From NCBI RefSeq assembly GCF_003206575.1, contig NZ_PZJO01000003.1:406436-470435 (forward strand): a stretch of DNA of 64,000 nucleotides. The letters run 5' to 3'. The notes beneath the pieces were generated by a model, which was not told where the DNA came from, did no database searches, and was given only the letters and a program-made list of their open reading frames with translations. The translations under genes were made by a program, and so were the position numbers. Every line of letters starts with the position of its first letter. Position 1 is the first letter of the stretch. The DNA comes from Salinicola endophyticus (GTDB lineage Bacteria; Pseudomonadota; Gammaproteobacteria; Pseudomonadales; Halomonadaceae). Positions 1 to 9,111 of this stretch are shown piece by piece.

Positions 1-453
1 GGCGAGCAGATTCGGCGTCTCTGCCCGCAGGTCGAGATCGTCGATGCGATTGGGCGTACCTCGCTCAAGGGACTCCTGGCGCTGCTCGATCGCGCCCGTG
101 CCGTGATCGCGCCGGACTCCGGCCCGGTGCACATGGCCAACGCCTTGGGTACACCGACGCTGGGGCTCTACGCCACCACCAACCCGGATCGCGCCGCACC
201 TTACTGCTGGCGTCGCCATGTGGTCGACCGCTATCCCGATGCGCTGGCGCACTATCTGCACCAGACTCCGGAGTCGGTGAACTGGGGCACCCGCGTGCGT
301 CATGCCGATGCCATGAGCCTGATCACCCTCGATGACGTGGTTGGTCAACTGGATCGGCTGCTGGCGGAGACCGCGATGAATCGGGATGATGGCGGGATTC
401 ACCGGCCTGAGGATGGGCCGGCGACCCAGGACGACAGGGAGCCCAACGCATGA
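1..453 (+). CDS. Glycosyltransferase family 9 (heptosyltransferase-like), 5'-truncated
   Basis: The frame is open from base 1, so the N-terminus lies outside the window and only about 150 C-terminal residues remain. The visible part has the GT9/ADP-heptose:LPS heptosyltransferase signature [14 protein letters not shown], which forms the nucleotide-sugar site of the C-terminal Rossmann domain, followed by a [10 protein letters not shown] segment. The family adds heptose to the LPS inner core at the cytoplasmic membrane face. The stop codon overlaps the start of hldE (ATGA), so the two are translationally coupled and the product of hldE probably feeds this transferase. WaaC, WaaF and more distant GT9 members cannot be told apart from this fragment. 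Confidence 0.85.
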   Translation, partial: GEQIRRLCPQVEIVDAIGRTSLKGLLALLDRARAVIAPDSGPVHMANALGTPTLGLYATTNPDRAAPYCWRRHVVDRYPDALAHYLHQTPESVNWGTRVRHADAMSLITLDDVVGQLDRLLAETAMNRDDGGIHRPEDGPATQDDREPNA

Positions 454-1880
454 AAGTCGATCTTTCCCAGCTCGAGCACGCCCGTCTGCTGGTGGTCGGT
501 GACGTGATGCTCGACCGCTACTGGCATGGCGGCACGTCGCGCATTTCGCCCGAGGCGCCGGTGCCGGTGGTCAAGGTGGAGGAGGCCGATGATCGCCCGG
601 GCGGCGCGGCCAACGTGGCGCTCAATATCGCGGCATTGGGCGGGCGGGCGAGTCTCGCCGGCGTGGTCGGCGATGACGACAACGCCGAGCGTCTCGAGCG
701 CGCGCTGGATGCCGCCAATGTGAGCACTCACTTCCAGCGTAGCCCCGAGGTGCCGACGATCACCAAGCTGCGGGTGATGAGCCGTAACCAGCAACTGATC
801 CGTCTCGATTTCGAGAGCTCGCTGTGGAACGTCGATACCGCACCGCTCGGCGCCCAGGTCGAGCAGGCGCTGACCGAGGCCGACGTGGTGATTCTCTCCG
901 ACTACGGCAAGGGCAGCCTCAACCGGGTCGAGCAGTTGATCGCCACGGCACGGGCGGCGGGCAAGCGTGTGCTGGTGGACCCCAAGGGCGGCGACTTCAC
1001 CCGCTACCGCGGCGCCAGCGTGATCACCCCCAATCTGGGCGAGTTCGAGGCGATCGTCGGCCCCTGCGCCAGTGATGCCGAGCTGGCCGAGAAGGGCGAG
1101 CGGCTGCGCGCCGAACTGGCGCTGGAAGCGCTGCTGGTGACCCGCAGCGAGCGTGGCATGACGCTGATCCGCGAGGGGTACGCGCCGCTGCATCTGCCGA
1201 CCCATGCGCGGGAGGTCTACGACGTCACCGGGGCCGGCGACACCGTGATCGGCGTGCTGGGGCTGGCCCTGGCCGCCGGGCATGGTTTCGGCGAGGCGGT
1301 GATGCTGGCCAATCTGGCCGCCGGCCTGGTAGTGGCCAAGCCCGGCACCGCGGTGCTCTCGGTGGCCGAGCTCTACACCGCACTGCACGGCGACAAGCTG
1401 GCCGAATTCGGCGTGATCGCCGAAGCTCCCCTGATCGCAGCGGTGCGGGCAGCCCAGGCGCGTGGCGAGAAGGTGGTGATGACCAACGGCTGCTTCGACA
1501 TTCTCCACGCCGGCCACGTGGCTTACCTGGAGCAGGCGCGCAAGCTCGGTGACCGGCTGATCGTAGCGGTCAACGACGACGCTTCGGTGGCCCGGCTCAA
1601 GGGGCCCAAGCGACCGATCAACACCCTGGCGAGACGCGCCCAGGTGCTGGCTGGGCTGGCCGCGGTCGACTGGGTGGTGGGCTTTGCCGAGGACACACCG
1701 GCGCGGCTGATCGAGGCGGTGCTGCCCGACCTGCTGGTCAAGGGCGGCGACTACCTGCCCGAGCAGATCGCCGGCGGTGCGGCGGTGGTCGCCAACGGCG
1801 GCGAGGTACGCGTGTTGGGGTTCGAGGATGGCGTCTCGACCACCACCATGATCGATACCATTCTCGACCGCGAGCGTTGA
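450..1880 (+). CDS. hldE: Bifunctional heptose-7-phosphate kinase / heptose-1-phosphate adenylyltransferase
   Basis: A 476-residue protein of the normal HldE length. Residues 1-315 are a PfkB/ribokinase-type kinase with the anion-hole motif GAGD at 261-264. Residues about 340-476 are a nucleotidyltransferase with [12 protein letters not shown] at 345-356, in which HAGH is the HxGH motif. The enzyme phosphorylates D-glycero-D-manno-heptose 7-phosphate at C1 and then, after dephosphorylation by GmhB, adenylylates it to ADP-heptose for LPS core synthesis in the cytosol. The start codon overlaps the preceding GT9 stop, and waaA follows after 6 bases, so this is an LPS-core operon. Confidence 0.97.
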   Translation: MKVDLSQLEHARLLVVGDVMLDRYWHGGTSRISPEAPVPVVKVEEADDRPGGAANVALNIAALGGRASLAGVVGDDDNAERLERALDAANVSTHFQRSPEVPTITKLRVMSRNQQLIRLDFESSLWNVDTAPLGAQVEQALTEADVVILSDYGKGSLNRVEQLIATARAAGKRVLVDPKGGDFTRYRGASVITPNLGEFEAIVGPCASDAELAEKGERLRAELALEALLVTRSERGMTLIREGYAPLHLPTHAREVYDVTGAGDTVIGVLGLALAAGHGFGEAVMLANLAAGLVVAKPGTAVLSVAELYTALHGDKLAEFGVIAEAPLIAAVRAAQARGEKVVMTNGCFDILHAGHVAYLEQARKLGDRLIVAVNDDASVARLKGPKRPINTLARRAQVLAGLAAVDWVVGFAEDTPARLIEAVLPDLLVKGGDYLPEQIAGGAAVVANGGEVRVLGFEDGVSTTTMIDTILDRER

Positions 1881-1886
1881 GCGGCG

Positions 1887-3170
1887 ATGTCTCCCCGGCT
1901 GGCACGGCGGCTCTACTCGCTGCTGCTCTATCTGCTCGCACCGTTGATCTGGTGGCGGGTGTGGCGTGAGTGGCTGCCCACTCACCCGCGTCGCGAGCGG
2001 CTCGGCTACGTGCCCGCGGTGGGCGTTCACCGCTGTCTCTGGCTGCATGCGGCCTCGGTCGGCGAGGTGGTCACCGCCACCCCGCTGATTCGCGCCCTGC
2101 TCGATGACTATCCCGATCACGCCCTGATCGTCACCACCATGACCGCCACCGGGGCCCGGCAGCTGCAGCAGACCTTCGGCGACCGCGTGCGCCACCACTT
2201 CCTGCCGCTCGATTTCCCCGGTGCGACCCGGCGCTTCGTCGCGCGTATCAATCCGCGCCTGGCGATCATCGCCGAGACCGAGCTGTGGCCCAATCTGTTG
2301 GCGGCCTGTTACCGCCGCGGCGTGCCGGTGGCGGTGGCCAACGCGCGCCTCAGTCCAGGCGCCTTCCGGCTCTATCGGCGTCTCGGCGCGCTGTGTCGCG
2401 GCATGCTCGCGCCGCTCGACTGGGTCGGGGCTAAGTCGCAAAGCGATGCCGAGCGCTTCCGGGCCCTTGGTGCGCGTCCCGAGGCGGTGGCGATGACCGG
2501 TGCGCTCAAGTTCGATCTCAATGTCGACGAGAGCGTGCTGGCGGCCAGCCGGCGCCTGCGCCAGCGCTGGGGGCCGCGACCGGTCTGGATCGCTGGTTCC
2601 ACCCACCCGGGCGAGGATGAGCAGGTGCTCGCCGCCCATGCCCAGGTGCGGCGCCATCTTCCCGAGGCGCTGCTGATCCTGGTGCCGCGTCATCCCCAGC
2701 GCTTCGAGGCCGTGGCCGAGCTGTGCGAGGCCGCCGGCGAGCGCCTGGTGCGGCTCAGTGCCGGCGCCCGGGTGGATGCCGAGACCACGCTGCTGCTGGG
2801 CGACACCATGGGCGATCTGATCAAGCTCTACGGTTGCGCCGATGTCGCTTTCGTCGGCGGCTCGCTGGTGACGGTCGGCGGCCACAACCTGCTCGAGCCC
2901 GCTGCCCTTGGCGTGGCGGTGGTGAGCGGGCCCCACCTCGACAACCTGCGTGAGATCGCCGACACCCTGGCCGAGCACGAGGCGCGCTGTGAAGTCGCCG
3001 ATGGCGAGGCCCTGGGACAGGCGGTGGCGGTGCTGCTCGACGATGCCCCGCGGCGCGAGCGGCTGGGTGCTGCCGGCCGCCAGGTGGTCGCTGCCAACCG
3101 TGGTGCGCTCGCCGCTACGCGCCGGCGTCTCGCCGCCTACCTGACGGATACCGCCAGCAACAATTCTTGA
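1887..3170 (+). CDS. waaA: 3-deoxy-D-manno-octulosonate (Kdo) transferase
   Basis: A 427-residue GT30 enzyme. Residues about 10-24 form a hydrophobic membrane anchor. WLHAASVGEV at 52-61 contains the catalytic-base glutamate (E60). The C-terminal GGSLVTVGGHNLLEP segment is the CMP-Kdo site. It transfers Kdo to lipid IVA on the inner face of the cytoplasmic membrane. It follows hldE by 6 bases in the same operon. How many Kdo residues it adds cannot be read from sequence. Confidence 0.96.
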   Translation: MSPRLARRLYSLLLYLLAPLIWWRVWREWLPTHPRRERLGYVPAVGVHRCLWLHAASVGEVVTATPLIRALLDDYPDHALIVTTMTATGARQLQQTFGDRVRHHFLPLDFPGATRRFVARINPRLAIIAETELWPNLLAACYRRGVPVAVANARLSPGAFRLYRRLGALCRGMLAPLDWVGAKSQSDAERFRALGARPEAVAMTGALKFDLNVDESVLAASRRLRQRWGPRPVWIAGSTHPGEDEQVLAAHAQVRRHLPEALLILVPRHPQRFEAVAELCEAAGERLVRLSAGARVDAETTLLLGDTMGDLIKLYGCADVAFVGGSLVTVGGHNLLEPAALGVAVVSGPHLDNLREIADTLAEHEARCEVADGEALGQAVAVLLDDAPRRERLGAAGRQVVAANRGALAATRRRLAAYLTDTASNNS

Positions 3171-3270
3171 CGGCCATCGCGGGAATATTGCGCGGTGATG
3201 CTTGTCAGACGCTTGTCATGTCTGAAACCAACAATCGTCCCTGAACAAGAATCTTTGCCGGTGACCGCCG

Positions 3271-4305
3271 ATGGATATCCGCTTCAAGAGCCGCAAGCTG
3301 CGCTTCTACAGCGCTGGTGCCGCGCGTCTGCTGATCCCCGATGCGTACTATCGTCGGCGTCTGGCGCAGTGGCTGGATGGCCTCTCCGAGCCGACGTGGC
3401 AGCGGCTCGCCTCACGCGTCGACTACTACAACCGCCTGGGGGAGGCGTTCGACCCCAGCGAGGGTGCGGTCGCCGTCGGTGACTTCCACTACGAGCGGCG
3501 TGGCGCCTACTATCTCGACGCCAAGCAGATCGTGCGCCACTTCGCGCCGCAGCATTGCTTCGATTACCGTTTCGGCGACGTCACCTGGGTGCCGGAGCGG
3601 CCCACGCTGGTCAAGAGCCGCCCGATCTGTCGCGCCACGCCGCCCAGCAATGCCAACGGGGTGCTGCTCAAGCTCAACAGCGTGCGTCATTTCCAGTTCG
3701 TCGATGACCGCCTGGCGTTTCGCGACAAGCGTTCGGGCGTGGTGTGGCGGGGCAAGTGTTTCCATGCGCATCGCGCCGCGGTGCTGCGGGAGTTCTGCGA
3801 CCATCCACGCATGGATATCGGCCAGAGCAACCCCAAACGCCGCCATCAACGCGACTATCGGCCCTATCTGTCGATCCGTGAACAGCTGCGCTATCGCTAC
3901 GTGCTGAGCCTCGAAGGCAAGGACGTGGCGACCAACCTCAAGTGGATTCTCGCCTCCAACTCCCTCTGCTTCATGCCGCCGCCGCGCTTCGAGACCTGGT
4001 TCATGGAGGGCACGCTCGAACCCTACGTGCACTATGTGCCGCTGGCGGAGGACTGCAGCGACATGGAAGCCCAGATGGCCTATTACGATGCCCACCCCGC
4101 CGAGGCCGAGGCGATCGTGCGCCGGGCCAACGCCCATGTTGCGCAGTTTCGCGACCCGCGCCAGGAGCTGCTGCTGGGGCTTTTGGTGATGCACAAGTAT
4201 CTGGTGCTCTCGGGTCAGCTGGATCCCGCGAGCTCGAGGGTGGCCAGCCCGGCCTGGAACAGCTGGGCGTGCCGTCCGGCGAGTGCATTCAGGTCACGGT
4301 CGTAA
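3271..4305 (+). CDS. Glycosyltransferase family 90 (LpsA/CAP10-like)
   Basis: A 344-residue protein resembling the GT90 family, which includes bacterial LPS-modifying LpsA proteins. Typical features are the LSLEGKDVATNLKWIL stretch near residue 215, the following SNSLCFMPPPRFETWF, and the terminal section in which the family reads a conserved acidic/aromatic site. It follows waaA after 100 bases and probably adds a sugar to the LPS core. The last 30 codons (about from 4215) overlap, antisense, the 3' end of the convergent deacetylase gene. That tail (ASPAWNSWACRPASAF...) does not look like family sequence, so the ancestral stop may have been lost. The acceptor and donor are unknown. Confidence 0.8.
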   Translation: MDIRFKSRKLRFYSAGAARLLIPDAYYRRRLAQWLDGLSEPTWQRLASRVDYYNRLGEAFDPSEGAVAVGDFHYERRGAYYLDAKQIVRHFAPQHCFDYRFGDVTWVPERPTLVKSRPICRATPPSNANGVLLKLNSVRHFQFVDDRLAFRDKRSGVVWRGKCFHAHRAAVLREFCDHPRMDIGQSNPKRRHQRDYRPYLSIREQLRYRYVLSLEGKDVATNLKWILASNSLCFMPPPRFETWFMEGTLEPYVHYVPLAEDCSDMEAQMAYYDAHPAEAEAIVRRANAHVAQFRDPRQELLLGLLVMHKYLVLSGQLDPASSRVASPAWNSWACRPASAFRSRS

Positions 4306-5156
4306 CCGCCACCGATCACCCCCGCCACGGGGATGCCTGCACGGCGACAGCGGGTGAGTACCAGGCGATCCCGCGCCAACAGACCCGCGTCGCTCAGACA
4401 CAGATGCCCCAGGCGATCGTCGGTATGTACGTCGACCCCGGCGTCGTAGAGCACGCACTGCGGCGCGAACTGGGTGAGAGCCTGCTCGAGCGCTGCGCTC
4501 AATGCGGCGAGATAGGCGCCGTCGCCGGTGCCACGCGGCAGGGCCAGGTCGTGGTCGCTGCACTGCTTGGTGAAGGGGAAATTGTCGGCGCCGTGGAGCG
4601 AGAGGGTGAACACCCGTGATTCGTGGCGGAAGATCCAGGCCGTGCCGTCGCCCTGGTGCACGTCGCAGTCGACGATCAGCACACGTTCCAGACCGTGCAC
4701 CGTGAGCAGATGACGTGCAGCGACCGCCAGGTCGTTGAGCAGACAGTAGCCGCTGGCGCGATCCGGGTAGGCGTGATGGGTGCCGCCGGGGGTGTTCAGG
4801 GCCAGACCCTCGCGCAGCGCCGCCTCCACCGTGGCCAGCGTGCCGCCGACCTCGAGCAGGGTGCGCGTCACCAGCGCCGGTGACCAGGGGAAGCCGCTGG
4901 GCGTGCGCCGCGACGGGCTGGTGTCGCCCAGGGCGAAGCGTTGCAGGTACTCCGGGGTGTGCACCCGCAGCAGCGAGTCGCTGGCTGCCGGGCCGGGGGT
5001 GAGCCAGCGTACCGCCGGGTGATGGTCGAAACCCTGTGCCGTCAGGTGTTCGCGCAGCACGCGGAACTTGGCCATGGGGAAAGGATGACGCTCTGGCCAG
5101 ACGCAGCTGTAGCCCGGGTGATGGATGAGCGGCAGCGGGGCGAGAGGCCGGGTCAC
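4215..5156 (-). CDS. Histone-deacetylase-fold family hydrolase
   Basis: A 313-residue protein with the arginase/deacetylase fold. It has the active-site histidine pair in PGGTHHA (H127-H128), the zinc-binding DCDVHQGDGTA segment (D163, H167) and the YDAGVDVHTDDRLG loop at about 238-250. Bacterial members deacetylate small N-acetyl amines, acetoin-pathway targets or protein lysines, and the substrate cannot be assigned here. The start is GTG at 5156, since no earlier in-frame ATG sits near the conserved N-terminus. The gene is convergent with the GT90 gene, overlapping it by 91 bases, and divergent from the dehydrogenase at 5237. Confidence 0.85.
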   Translation of the reverse strand: MTRPLAPLPLIHHPGYSCVWPERHPFPMAKFRVLREHLTAQGFDHHPAVRWLTPGPAASDSLLRVHTPEYLQRFALGDTSPSRRTPSGFPWSPALVTRTLLEVGGTLATVEAALREGLALNTPGGTHHAYPDRASGYCLLNDLAVAARHLLTVHGLERVLIVDCDVHQGDGTAWIFRHESRVFTLSLHGADNFPFTKQCSDHDLALPRGTGDGAYLAALSAALEQALTQFAPQCVLYDAGVDVHTDDRLGHLCLSDAGLLARDRLVLTRCRRAGIPVAGVIGGGYDRDLNALAGRHAQLFQAGLATLELAGSS

Positions 5157-5236
5157 GGGTTGCGGCGTCCTGTCACTGGTGAGGCCATGGGGATCGATTA
5201 CGATAGGGGCTCTTCGATTGCCGTGCGAGCGTTGCC

Positions 5237-6232
5237 ATGCGAGTCACCGTCTACAGTGCCCAGCCCTACGACCGTCGTTTTCTCGACGCGGTCGGCGCCA
5301 CCCAGTTTGCCGATGCCGGGATCGAGTGGCACTACCAGTCCGTCGCGCTGACCCGGCAGACGGTGGCGCTGGCGGCGGGCAGCGACGCGGTCTGCGTGTT
5401 CGTCAACGACGCCCTCGAAGCGGCCGTGCTCGAAGCCCTGGCCGCCCAGGGCGTGGGTGCCGTGGTGCTGCGCTGCGCCGGCTTCAACAACGTCGATCTG
5501 GTGGCCGCACGAAGACTCGGTATGTTCGTGGCGCGGGTGCCGGCCTACTCGCCGGAGGCGGTGGCCGAACACGCGCTGGCCATGATCATGACCCTCAACC
5601 GCAAGACCCACCGCGCCTACAACCGGGTGCGCGAGGGCAATTTCGCCCTCGACGGGCTGCTCGGGGTGACCCTGCACGGCAAGACCGCAGGCGTGGTCGG
5701 CAGCGGGCGCATCGGCCTGGCCATGGCGCGTATCCTGCACGGGCTGGGCTGCGAGGTGCTGGGTTACGATCCCGCCCCTGCGGCCGCCTTCGAGGCCTAC
5801 GGCGAGAGCGTGCCGCTGGCGGCACTGCTGGCGCGTTCGGATATCGTCTCGCTGCACTGCCCGCTGAACGAGGCGACCCACCACCTGATCGACGCCGCCG
5901 CGCTGGACGGCATGAAGCCCGGTGCCATGCTGGTCAATACTTCGCGCGGGGCGCTGATCGATACCCCGGCGGTGATCGCCGCGCTGAAGTCGCGCCAGCT
6001 CGGCGCGCTGGCGATCGATGTCTACGAGCAGGAGAGCGAGCTGTTCTTCCGCGACCACTCGGCGGAGATCATCGAAGACGACGTCTTCGCCCGGCTGGCC
6101 AGCTTCCCCAATGTGCTGATCACCGGCCACCAGGGCTTCTTCACCGCCGAGGCGCTGGACGAGATCGCACAGGTCACCTGCGCCAATCTGGTCGCCTATG
6201 ACCGCGATCTGGAGTGTCCCAATCGGCTCTGA
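5237..6232 (+). CDS. D-isomer-specific 2-hydroxyacid dehydrogenase, D-lactate dehydrogenase type
   Basis: A 331-residue enzyme of the LdhA branch. The NAD-binding motif GSGRIG is at 155-160. The catalytic triad is Arg237 (NTSRGALID), Glu264 (DVYEQE) and His298 (ITGHQGF). The acidic loop ESELFFRDHS following Glu264 is typical of fermentative D-lactate dehydrogenases. It should reduce pyruvate to D-lactate with NADH in the cytosol. It is divergent from the deacetylase gene by 80 bases and ends 7 bases from the convergent rpiA. Confidence 0.9.
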   Translation: MRVTVYSAQPYDRRFLDAVGATQFADAGIEWHYQSVALTRQTVALAAGSDAVCVFVNDALEAAVLEALAAQGVGAVVLRCAGFNNVDLVAARRLGMFVARVPAYSPEAVAEHALAMIMTLNRKTHRAYNRVREGNFALDGLLGVTLHGKTAGVVGSGRIGLAMARILHGLGCEVLGYDPAPAAAFEAYGESVPLAALLARSDIVSLHCPLNEATHHLIDAAALDGMKPGAMLVNTSRGALIDTPAVIAALKSRQLGALAIDVYEQESELFFRDHSAEIIEDDVFARLASFPNVLITGHQGFFTAEALDEIAQVTCANLVAYDRDLECPNRL

Positions 6233-6239
6233 CTCGGTC

Positions 6240-6911
6240 TCAGCGGGTGAAGCGCTCCACCCCCGCGGCGGCGCCGAGCAGCAGCACGTCGGCCGGGCGC
6301 TTGGCGAACAGGCCGTTGGTGACCACGCCGACGATGGCATCGAGGGCCGCTTCCATCGCTTCCGGATCGTCGAACAGCTTGTCGTAGCCATCCAGAATGC
6401 GGTTGCCGTTGTCGGTCAGCACGCCGTCGCGGTAGACCGGCGTGATGCCGAGCTTGACCATCTCACGGGCGACGTAGGAGCGCGCCATGGGAATCACCTC
6501 GACCGGAAGCGGGAAGCCGCCGAGCACCTCGACCCGCTTGCTGGTATCGGCGATGCAGACGAAGCGCTCGGCGCAGGCGGCGACGATCTTCTCGCGGGTG
6601 AGCGCAGCACCGCCGCCCTTGATCATGCGCAGGCGGCCATCGACTTCGTCGGCACCATCCACATAGACCGGCACCGTGCCCACGTGGTTGAGTTCGAGCA
6701 CGTCGATCCCGTTGGCCTTCAGGCGCTGCGCACTGGCCTCCGAGCTGGCCACGGCACCGCGAAAATCGTGGCGCCGTGCGGCGAGCAGGTCGATGAAGTG
6801 GTTGGCGGTGGAGCCGGTACCGATGCCGATCACCGCATCCGGCGTCAGCAGGCTATCGATGTCTTCGAGCGCCGCGGCGGCCACCGCGCGTTTGAGGTCG
6901 TCCTGGGTCAT
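6240..6911 (-). CDS. rpiA: Ribose-5-phosphate isomerase A
   Basis: A 223-residue enzyme of normal RpiA length. It interconverts ribose 5-phosphate and ribulose 5-phosphate in the pentose phosphate pathway. [11 protein letters not shown] at 29-39 is the phosphate loop, DGADEVD at 85-91 carries the acidic catalytic residues, and [10 protein letters not shown] contains the catalytic glutamate E107. The gene is divergent from ilvA across about 216 bases, an arrangement also common in other gammaproteobacteria. Confidence 0.97.
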   Translation of the reverse strand: MTQDDLKRAVAAAALEDIDSLLTPDAVIGIGTGSTANHFIDLLAARRHDFRGAVASSEASAQRLKANGIDVLELNHVGTVPVYVDGADEVDGRLRMIKGGGAALTREKIVAACAERFVCIADTSKRVEVLGGFPLPVEVIPMARSYVAREMVKLGITPVYRDGVLTDNGNRILDGYDKLFDDPEAMEAALDAIVGVVTNGLFAKRPADVLLLGAAAGVERFTR

Positions 6912-7127
6912 GTCGGCTCTGGCAGGCTGGCAAAAGAGAGCCGCCAGTATAGAGCAAGCCGCCTGCGCTGCCGATGGCGCTGACGCGCGGGGCGGGCATC
7001 TGTTAACGCTGGACGCTCGGGGCTGGCGTCTGTTAACAATGTCGATCCGCCACGTTCATCGCCGCCGCCGGGCTCTCCGCGGCGCGCTCAGGCAGCCACC
7101 CGTGGTGCGATACGCCAGGACACCTCA

Positions 7128-8645
7128 ATGCTACTCGAAGACATCGTCAAGAAGATCCTCCAGGCCCGCGTCTACGAAGCGGCCCGGGAGACCCCCATTT
7201 CGCCCATGCCCTCGCTCTCGCGCCGTTTCGGCAATCGCATTCTGATCAAGCGCGAAGATCTGCAGCCGGTGTTCTCGTTCAAGATTCGCGGTGCCTACAA
7301 CAAGATGGCGCAGCTCGACGAGACCCAGAAGGAGAAGGGTGTGATCGCCGCCTCGGCCGGTAATCACGCCCAGGGGCTGGCGATGGCGGCGCGCCAGATG
7401 GGTGTCAAGGCGGTGATCGTGATGCCCCGGGTGACACCCGAGATCAAGGTGGCCGCGGTGCGTGGCTGGGGCGCCAAGGTGGTACTCAAGGGAGACGCCT
7501 TCGGCGAGGCGCTGGCACACGCCAAGACGCTGATCGCCGAGCACGGCTACACCTATATTCCGCCCTATGACGACAACGACGTCATTGCCGGTCAGGGCAC
7601 CGTGGCGATGGAGATCCTGCGCCAGCACTCCGGGCCGCTGGATGCGGTATTCGTGCCGGTGGGTGGCGGCGGGCTGCTGGCCGGGGTCGCTGCCTACATC
7701 AAGTATCTGCGCCCGGAGGTCAAGGTCTACGGCGTCGAGGCGGAGGATTCGGCCTGTCTCAAGGCGGCGCTGGAGGCCGGCGAACGGGTGGTGCTGGATC
7801 AGGTCGGCGTGTTCGCCGAGGGGGTGGCGGTGGCCCAGATCGGCGAGGCGCCGTTCGAGATCCTGCGCCACACCGTGGATGGCGTCATTACCGTCAACAC
7901 CGACGAGATGTGCGCCGCGGTCAAGGACACCTTCGATGACACCCGCGCGGTCGCAGAGACTTCCGGGGCGCTGTCGCTGGCCGGGCTCAAGAAGTACGTG
8001 CAGCAGACCCAGGTGCGCGACCAGTCGCTGTTATGCATCAACTCCGGCGCCAACATCAATTTCGACCGGCTCCAGCATATCGCCGAGCGCACCGAACTCG
8101 GCGAGCAGCGCGAGGCGATTCTGGCGGTCGAGATCCCCGAGCGCCCGGGCAGCTTCAAGCAGTTCTGTCGCGCCATCGGGCGGCGTATGGTGACCGAGTT
8201 CAACTACCGCTACGCCGATGACGACCGCGCCCATATCTTCGTCGGTGTGCAGGTCAAGCCGGGTGGCGAGGATCGCGCCGAGGTGATCCAAAAGCTGCGC
8301 GACGCGGACTATCCGGTCGAGGATCTCACCGATAACGAACTGGCCAAGCTGCATATTCGCCACCTCGGCGGCGGCCGGCCCAAGGTCGATTTCTCGGAGG
8401 AGGTCTATCGCTTCGAGTTCCCCGAGCGTCCCGGTGCGCTGATGAACTTCCTGACCCATCTACCCGCCGACTGGAATATCTCGCTGTTCCACTACCGCAA
8501 CCATGGCGCCGCCTACGGTCGCGTGCTGGTCGGGCTGCAGATGCCCAACGGTGACCGGGCCCACGCCGAGGAGCACTTCGATCGGATTGGCTACCGCTAC
8601 TGGAAAGAGACCGACAATACCGCCTATCGGCTGTTCATGGCCTGA
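7128..8645 (+). CDS. ilvA: Threonine ammonia-lyase, biosynthetic
   Basis: A 505-residue enzyme of the long, regulated type. The PLP domain carries SFKIRGAYNKM with the Schiff-base lysine K52. The glycine-rich phosphate-binding loop VGGGGLLAG is near residue 185. Two ACT-like regulatory domains follow from about 330 (ILAVEIPERPGSF, then YRFEFPERPGALM). It deaminates threonine to 2-oxobutyrate, the first step of isoleucine synthesis, and the ACT domains make isoleucine feedback inhibition likely. It stands alone, divergent from rpiA. Confidence 0.97.
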   Translation: MLLEDIVKKILQARVYEAARETPISPMPSLSRRFGNRILIKREDLQPVFSFKIRGAYNKMAQLDETQKEKGVIAASAGNHAQGLAMAARQMGVKAVIVMPRVTPEIKVAAVRGWGAKVVLKGDAFGEALAHAKTLIAEHGYTYIPPYDDNDVIAGQGTVAMEILRQHSGPLDAVFVPVGGGGLLAGVAAYIKYLRPEVKVYGVEAEDSACLKAALEAGERVVLDQVGVFAEGVAVAQIGEAPFEILRHTVDGVITVNTDEMCAAVKDTFDDTRAVAETSGALSLAGLKKYVQQTQVRDQSLLCINSGANINFDRLQHIAERTELGEQREAILAVEIPERPGSFKQFCRAIGRRMVTEFNYRYADDDRAHIFVGVQVKPGGEDRAEVIQKLRDADYPVEDLTDNELAKLHIRHLGGGRPKVDFSEEVYRFEFPERPGALMNFLTHLPADWNISLFHYRNHGAAYGRVLVGLQMPNGDRAHAEEHFDRIGYRYWKETDNTAYRLFMA

Positions 8646-8763
8646 ACGTCCCCGCGCGGTCCTGTTGCCTTCGCCATCGCTCACGCCGCGGGTCTCTGCA
8701 TGAGGCCAGCGGCGTTTTCACGACGATGAAATAGCCTCTTTTTCGGGGTTAATTCGGGCTAAA

Positions 8764-8805
8764 CCTTTTTCGGTAACAACCGATAATCTTCAGTAACGAA
8801 AAAGG
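8764..8805. repeat. AT-rich stem-loop downstream of ilvA
   Basis: CCTTTTTCG (8764-8772) and CGAAAAAGG (8797-8805) form a perfect 9-bp inverted repeat with a 24-base loop. It lies in an AT-rich patch about 8730-8830 that contrasts with the surrounding GC-rich sequence. It could be the ilvA terminator or a regulatory site just upstream of the promoter at 8830. No uridine tract follows the stem. Confidence 0.4.
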
Positions 8806-8829
8806 GGGGTAGTCTGCCTGGCAAGCGTC

Positions 8830-8858
8830 TTGTCAAGCTTTTAGCCTGACCCTATAGT
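8830..8858 (+). promoter_or_regulatory. Sigma-70 promoter of the 31-codon gene
   Basis: TTGTCA (8830-8835) and TATAGT (8853-8858) are separated by exactly 17 bases, matching the sigma-70 consensus at 5 and 5 of 6 positions. Transcription would start near 8865 and give a leader of about 45 bases before the small gene at 8910. Confidence 0.65.
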
Positions 8859-8909
8859 CGTGCGCGTCGCCGCGGGGGCGGAGACCGAACCGAATCTCTG
8901 GGAGTCGAA

Positions 8910-9005
8910 ATGAAACGCAAGCCCGACCTGGTCATGGCACTGGTACTGATTTTCGGCGTGGGTGTGGTTGCGACGGGGTATGCGCAGACGCTGCTCGGCG
9001 CTTGA
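8910..9005 (+). CDS. Small single-pass membrane peptide (31 residues)
   Basis: ATG at 8910 opens 31 codons ending with TGA at 9003-9005. The peptide has a basic start (MKRKPD), then a hydrophobic helix VMALVLIFGVGVVATGY at residues 8-24, and a short tail AQTLLGA. A Shine-Dalgarno-like GGAG sits at 8900-8903, 6 bases before the ATG, and a good promoter lies at 8830-8858. Strong hairpins follow at 9112-9184. It is likely a real inner-membrane microprotein, oriented with its N-terminus in the cytosol by the positive-inside rule. I do not recognise a named family. It is too short for most automatic gene callers. Confidence 0.6.
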   Translation: MKRKPDLVMALVLIFGVGVVATGYAQTLLGA

Positions 9006-9058
9006 GGCTATATCAATACGGTAATACGGCGGGCACACCCGCGGGTCGTGCGCTCGCC

Positions 9059-9086
9059 GGTAGTAGCTGGTAGTAGCTGGTAGTAG
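9059..9086. repeat. 10-bp tandem repeat, about 2.8 copies
   Basis: GGTAGTAGCT at 9059-9068 and 9069-9078 is followed by GGTAGTAG at 9079-9086. It lies between the small gene and its downstream hairpins. No function is evident; slippage-prone satellite DNA is the simplest reading. Confidence 0.7.
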
Positions 9087-9111
9087 ATAGACCAGATCGA
9101 CTCGATACACC

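Noticed and set aside
399-2978. Long minus-strand open frame antisense to hldE-waaA
   Set aside because: High-GC codon bias leaves the antisense frame without stops. The translation has no recognisable domain, while the plus strand encodes complete hldE and waaA.
3202-3218. Two TTGTCA hexamers 11 bp apart before the GT90 gene as tandem promoters
   Set aside because: No acceptable -10 element was found 16-18 bases downstream of either.
7000-7045. Short direct repeat (CTGTTAAC twice) between rpiA and ilvA as an operator
   Set aside because: Only an 8-base match in two copies, without symmetry beyond the TTAA core or a linked regulator; too weak to claim.
9059-9086. Tandem repeats as a CRISPR array
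   Set aside because: Units are 10 bp and directly adjacent, with no spacers and no cas genes.
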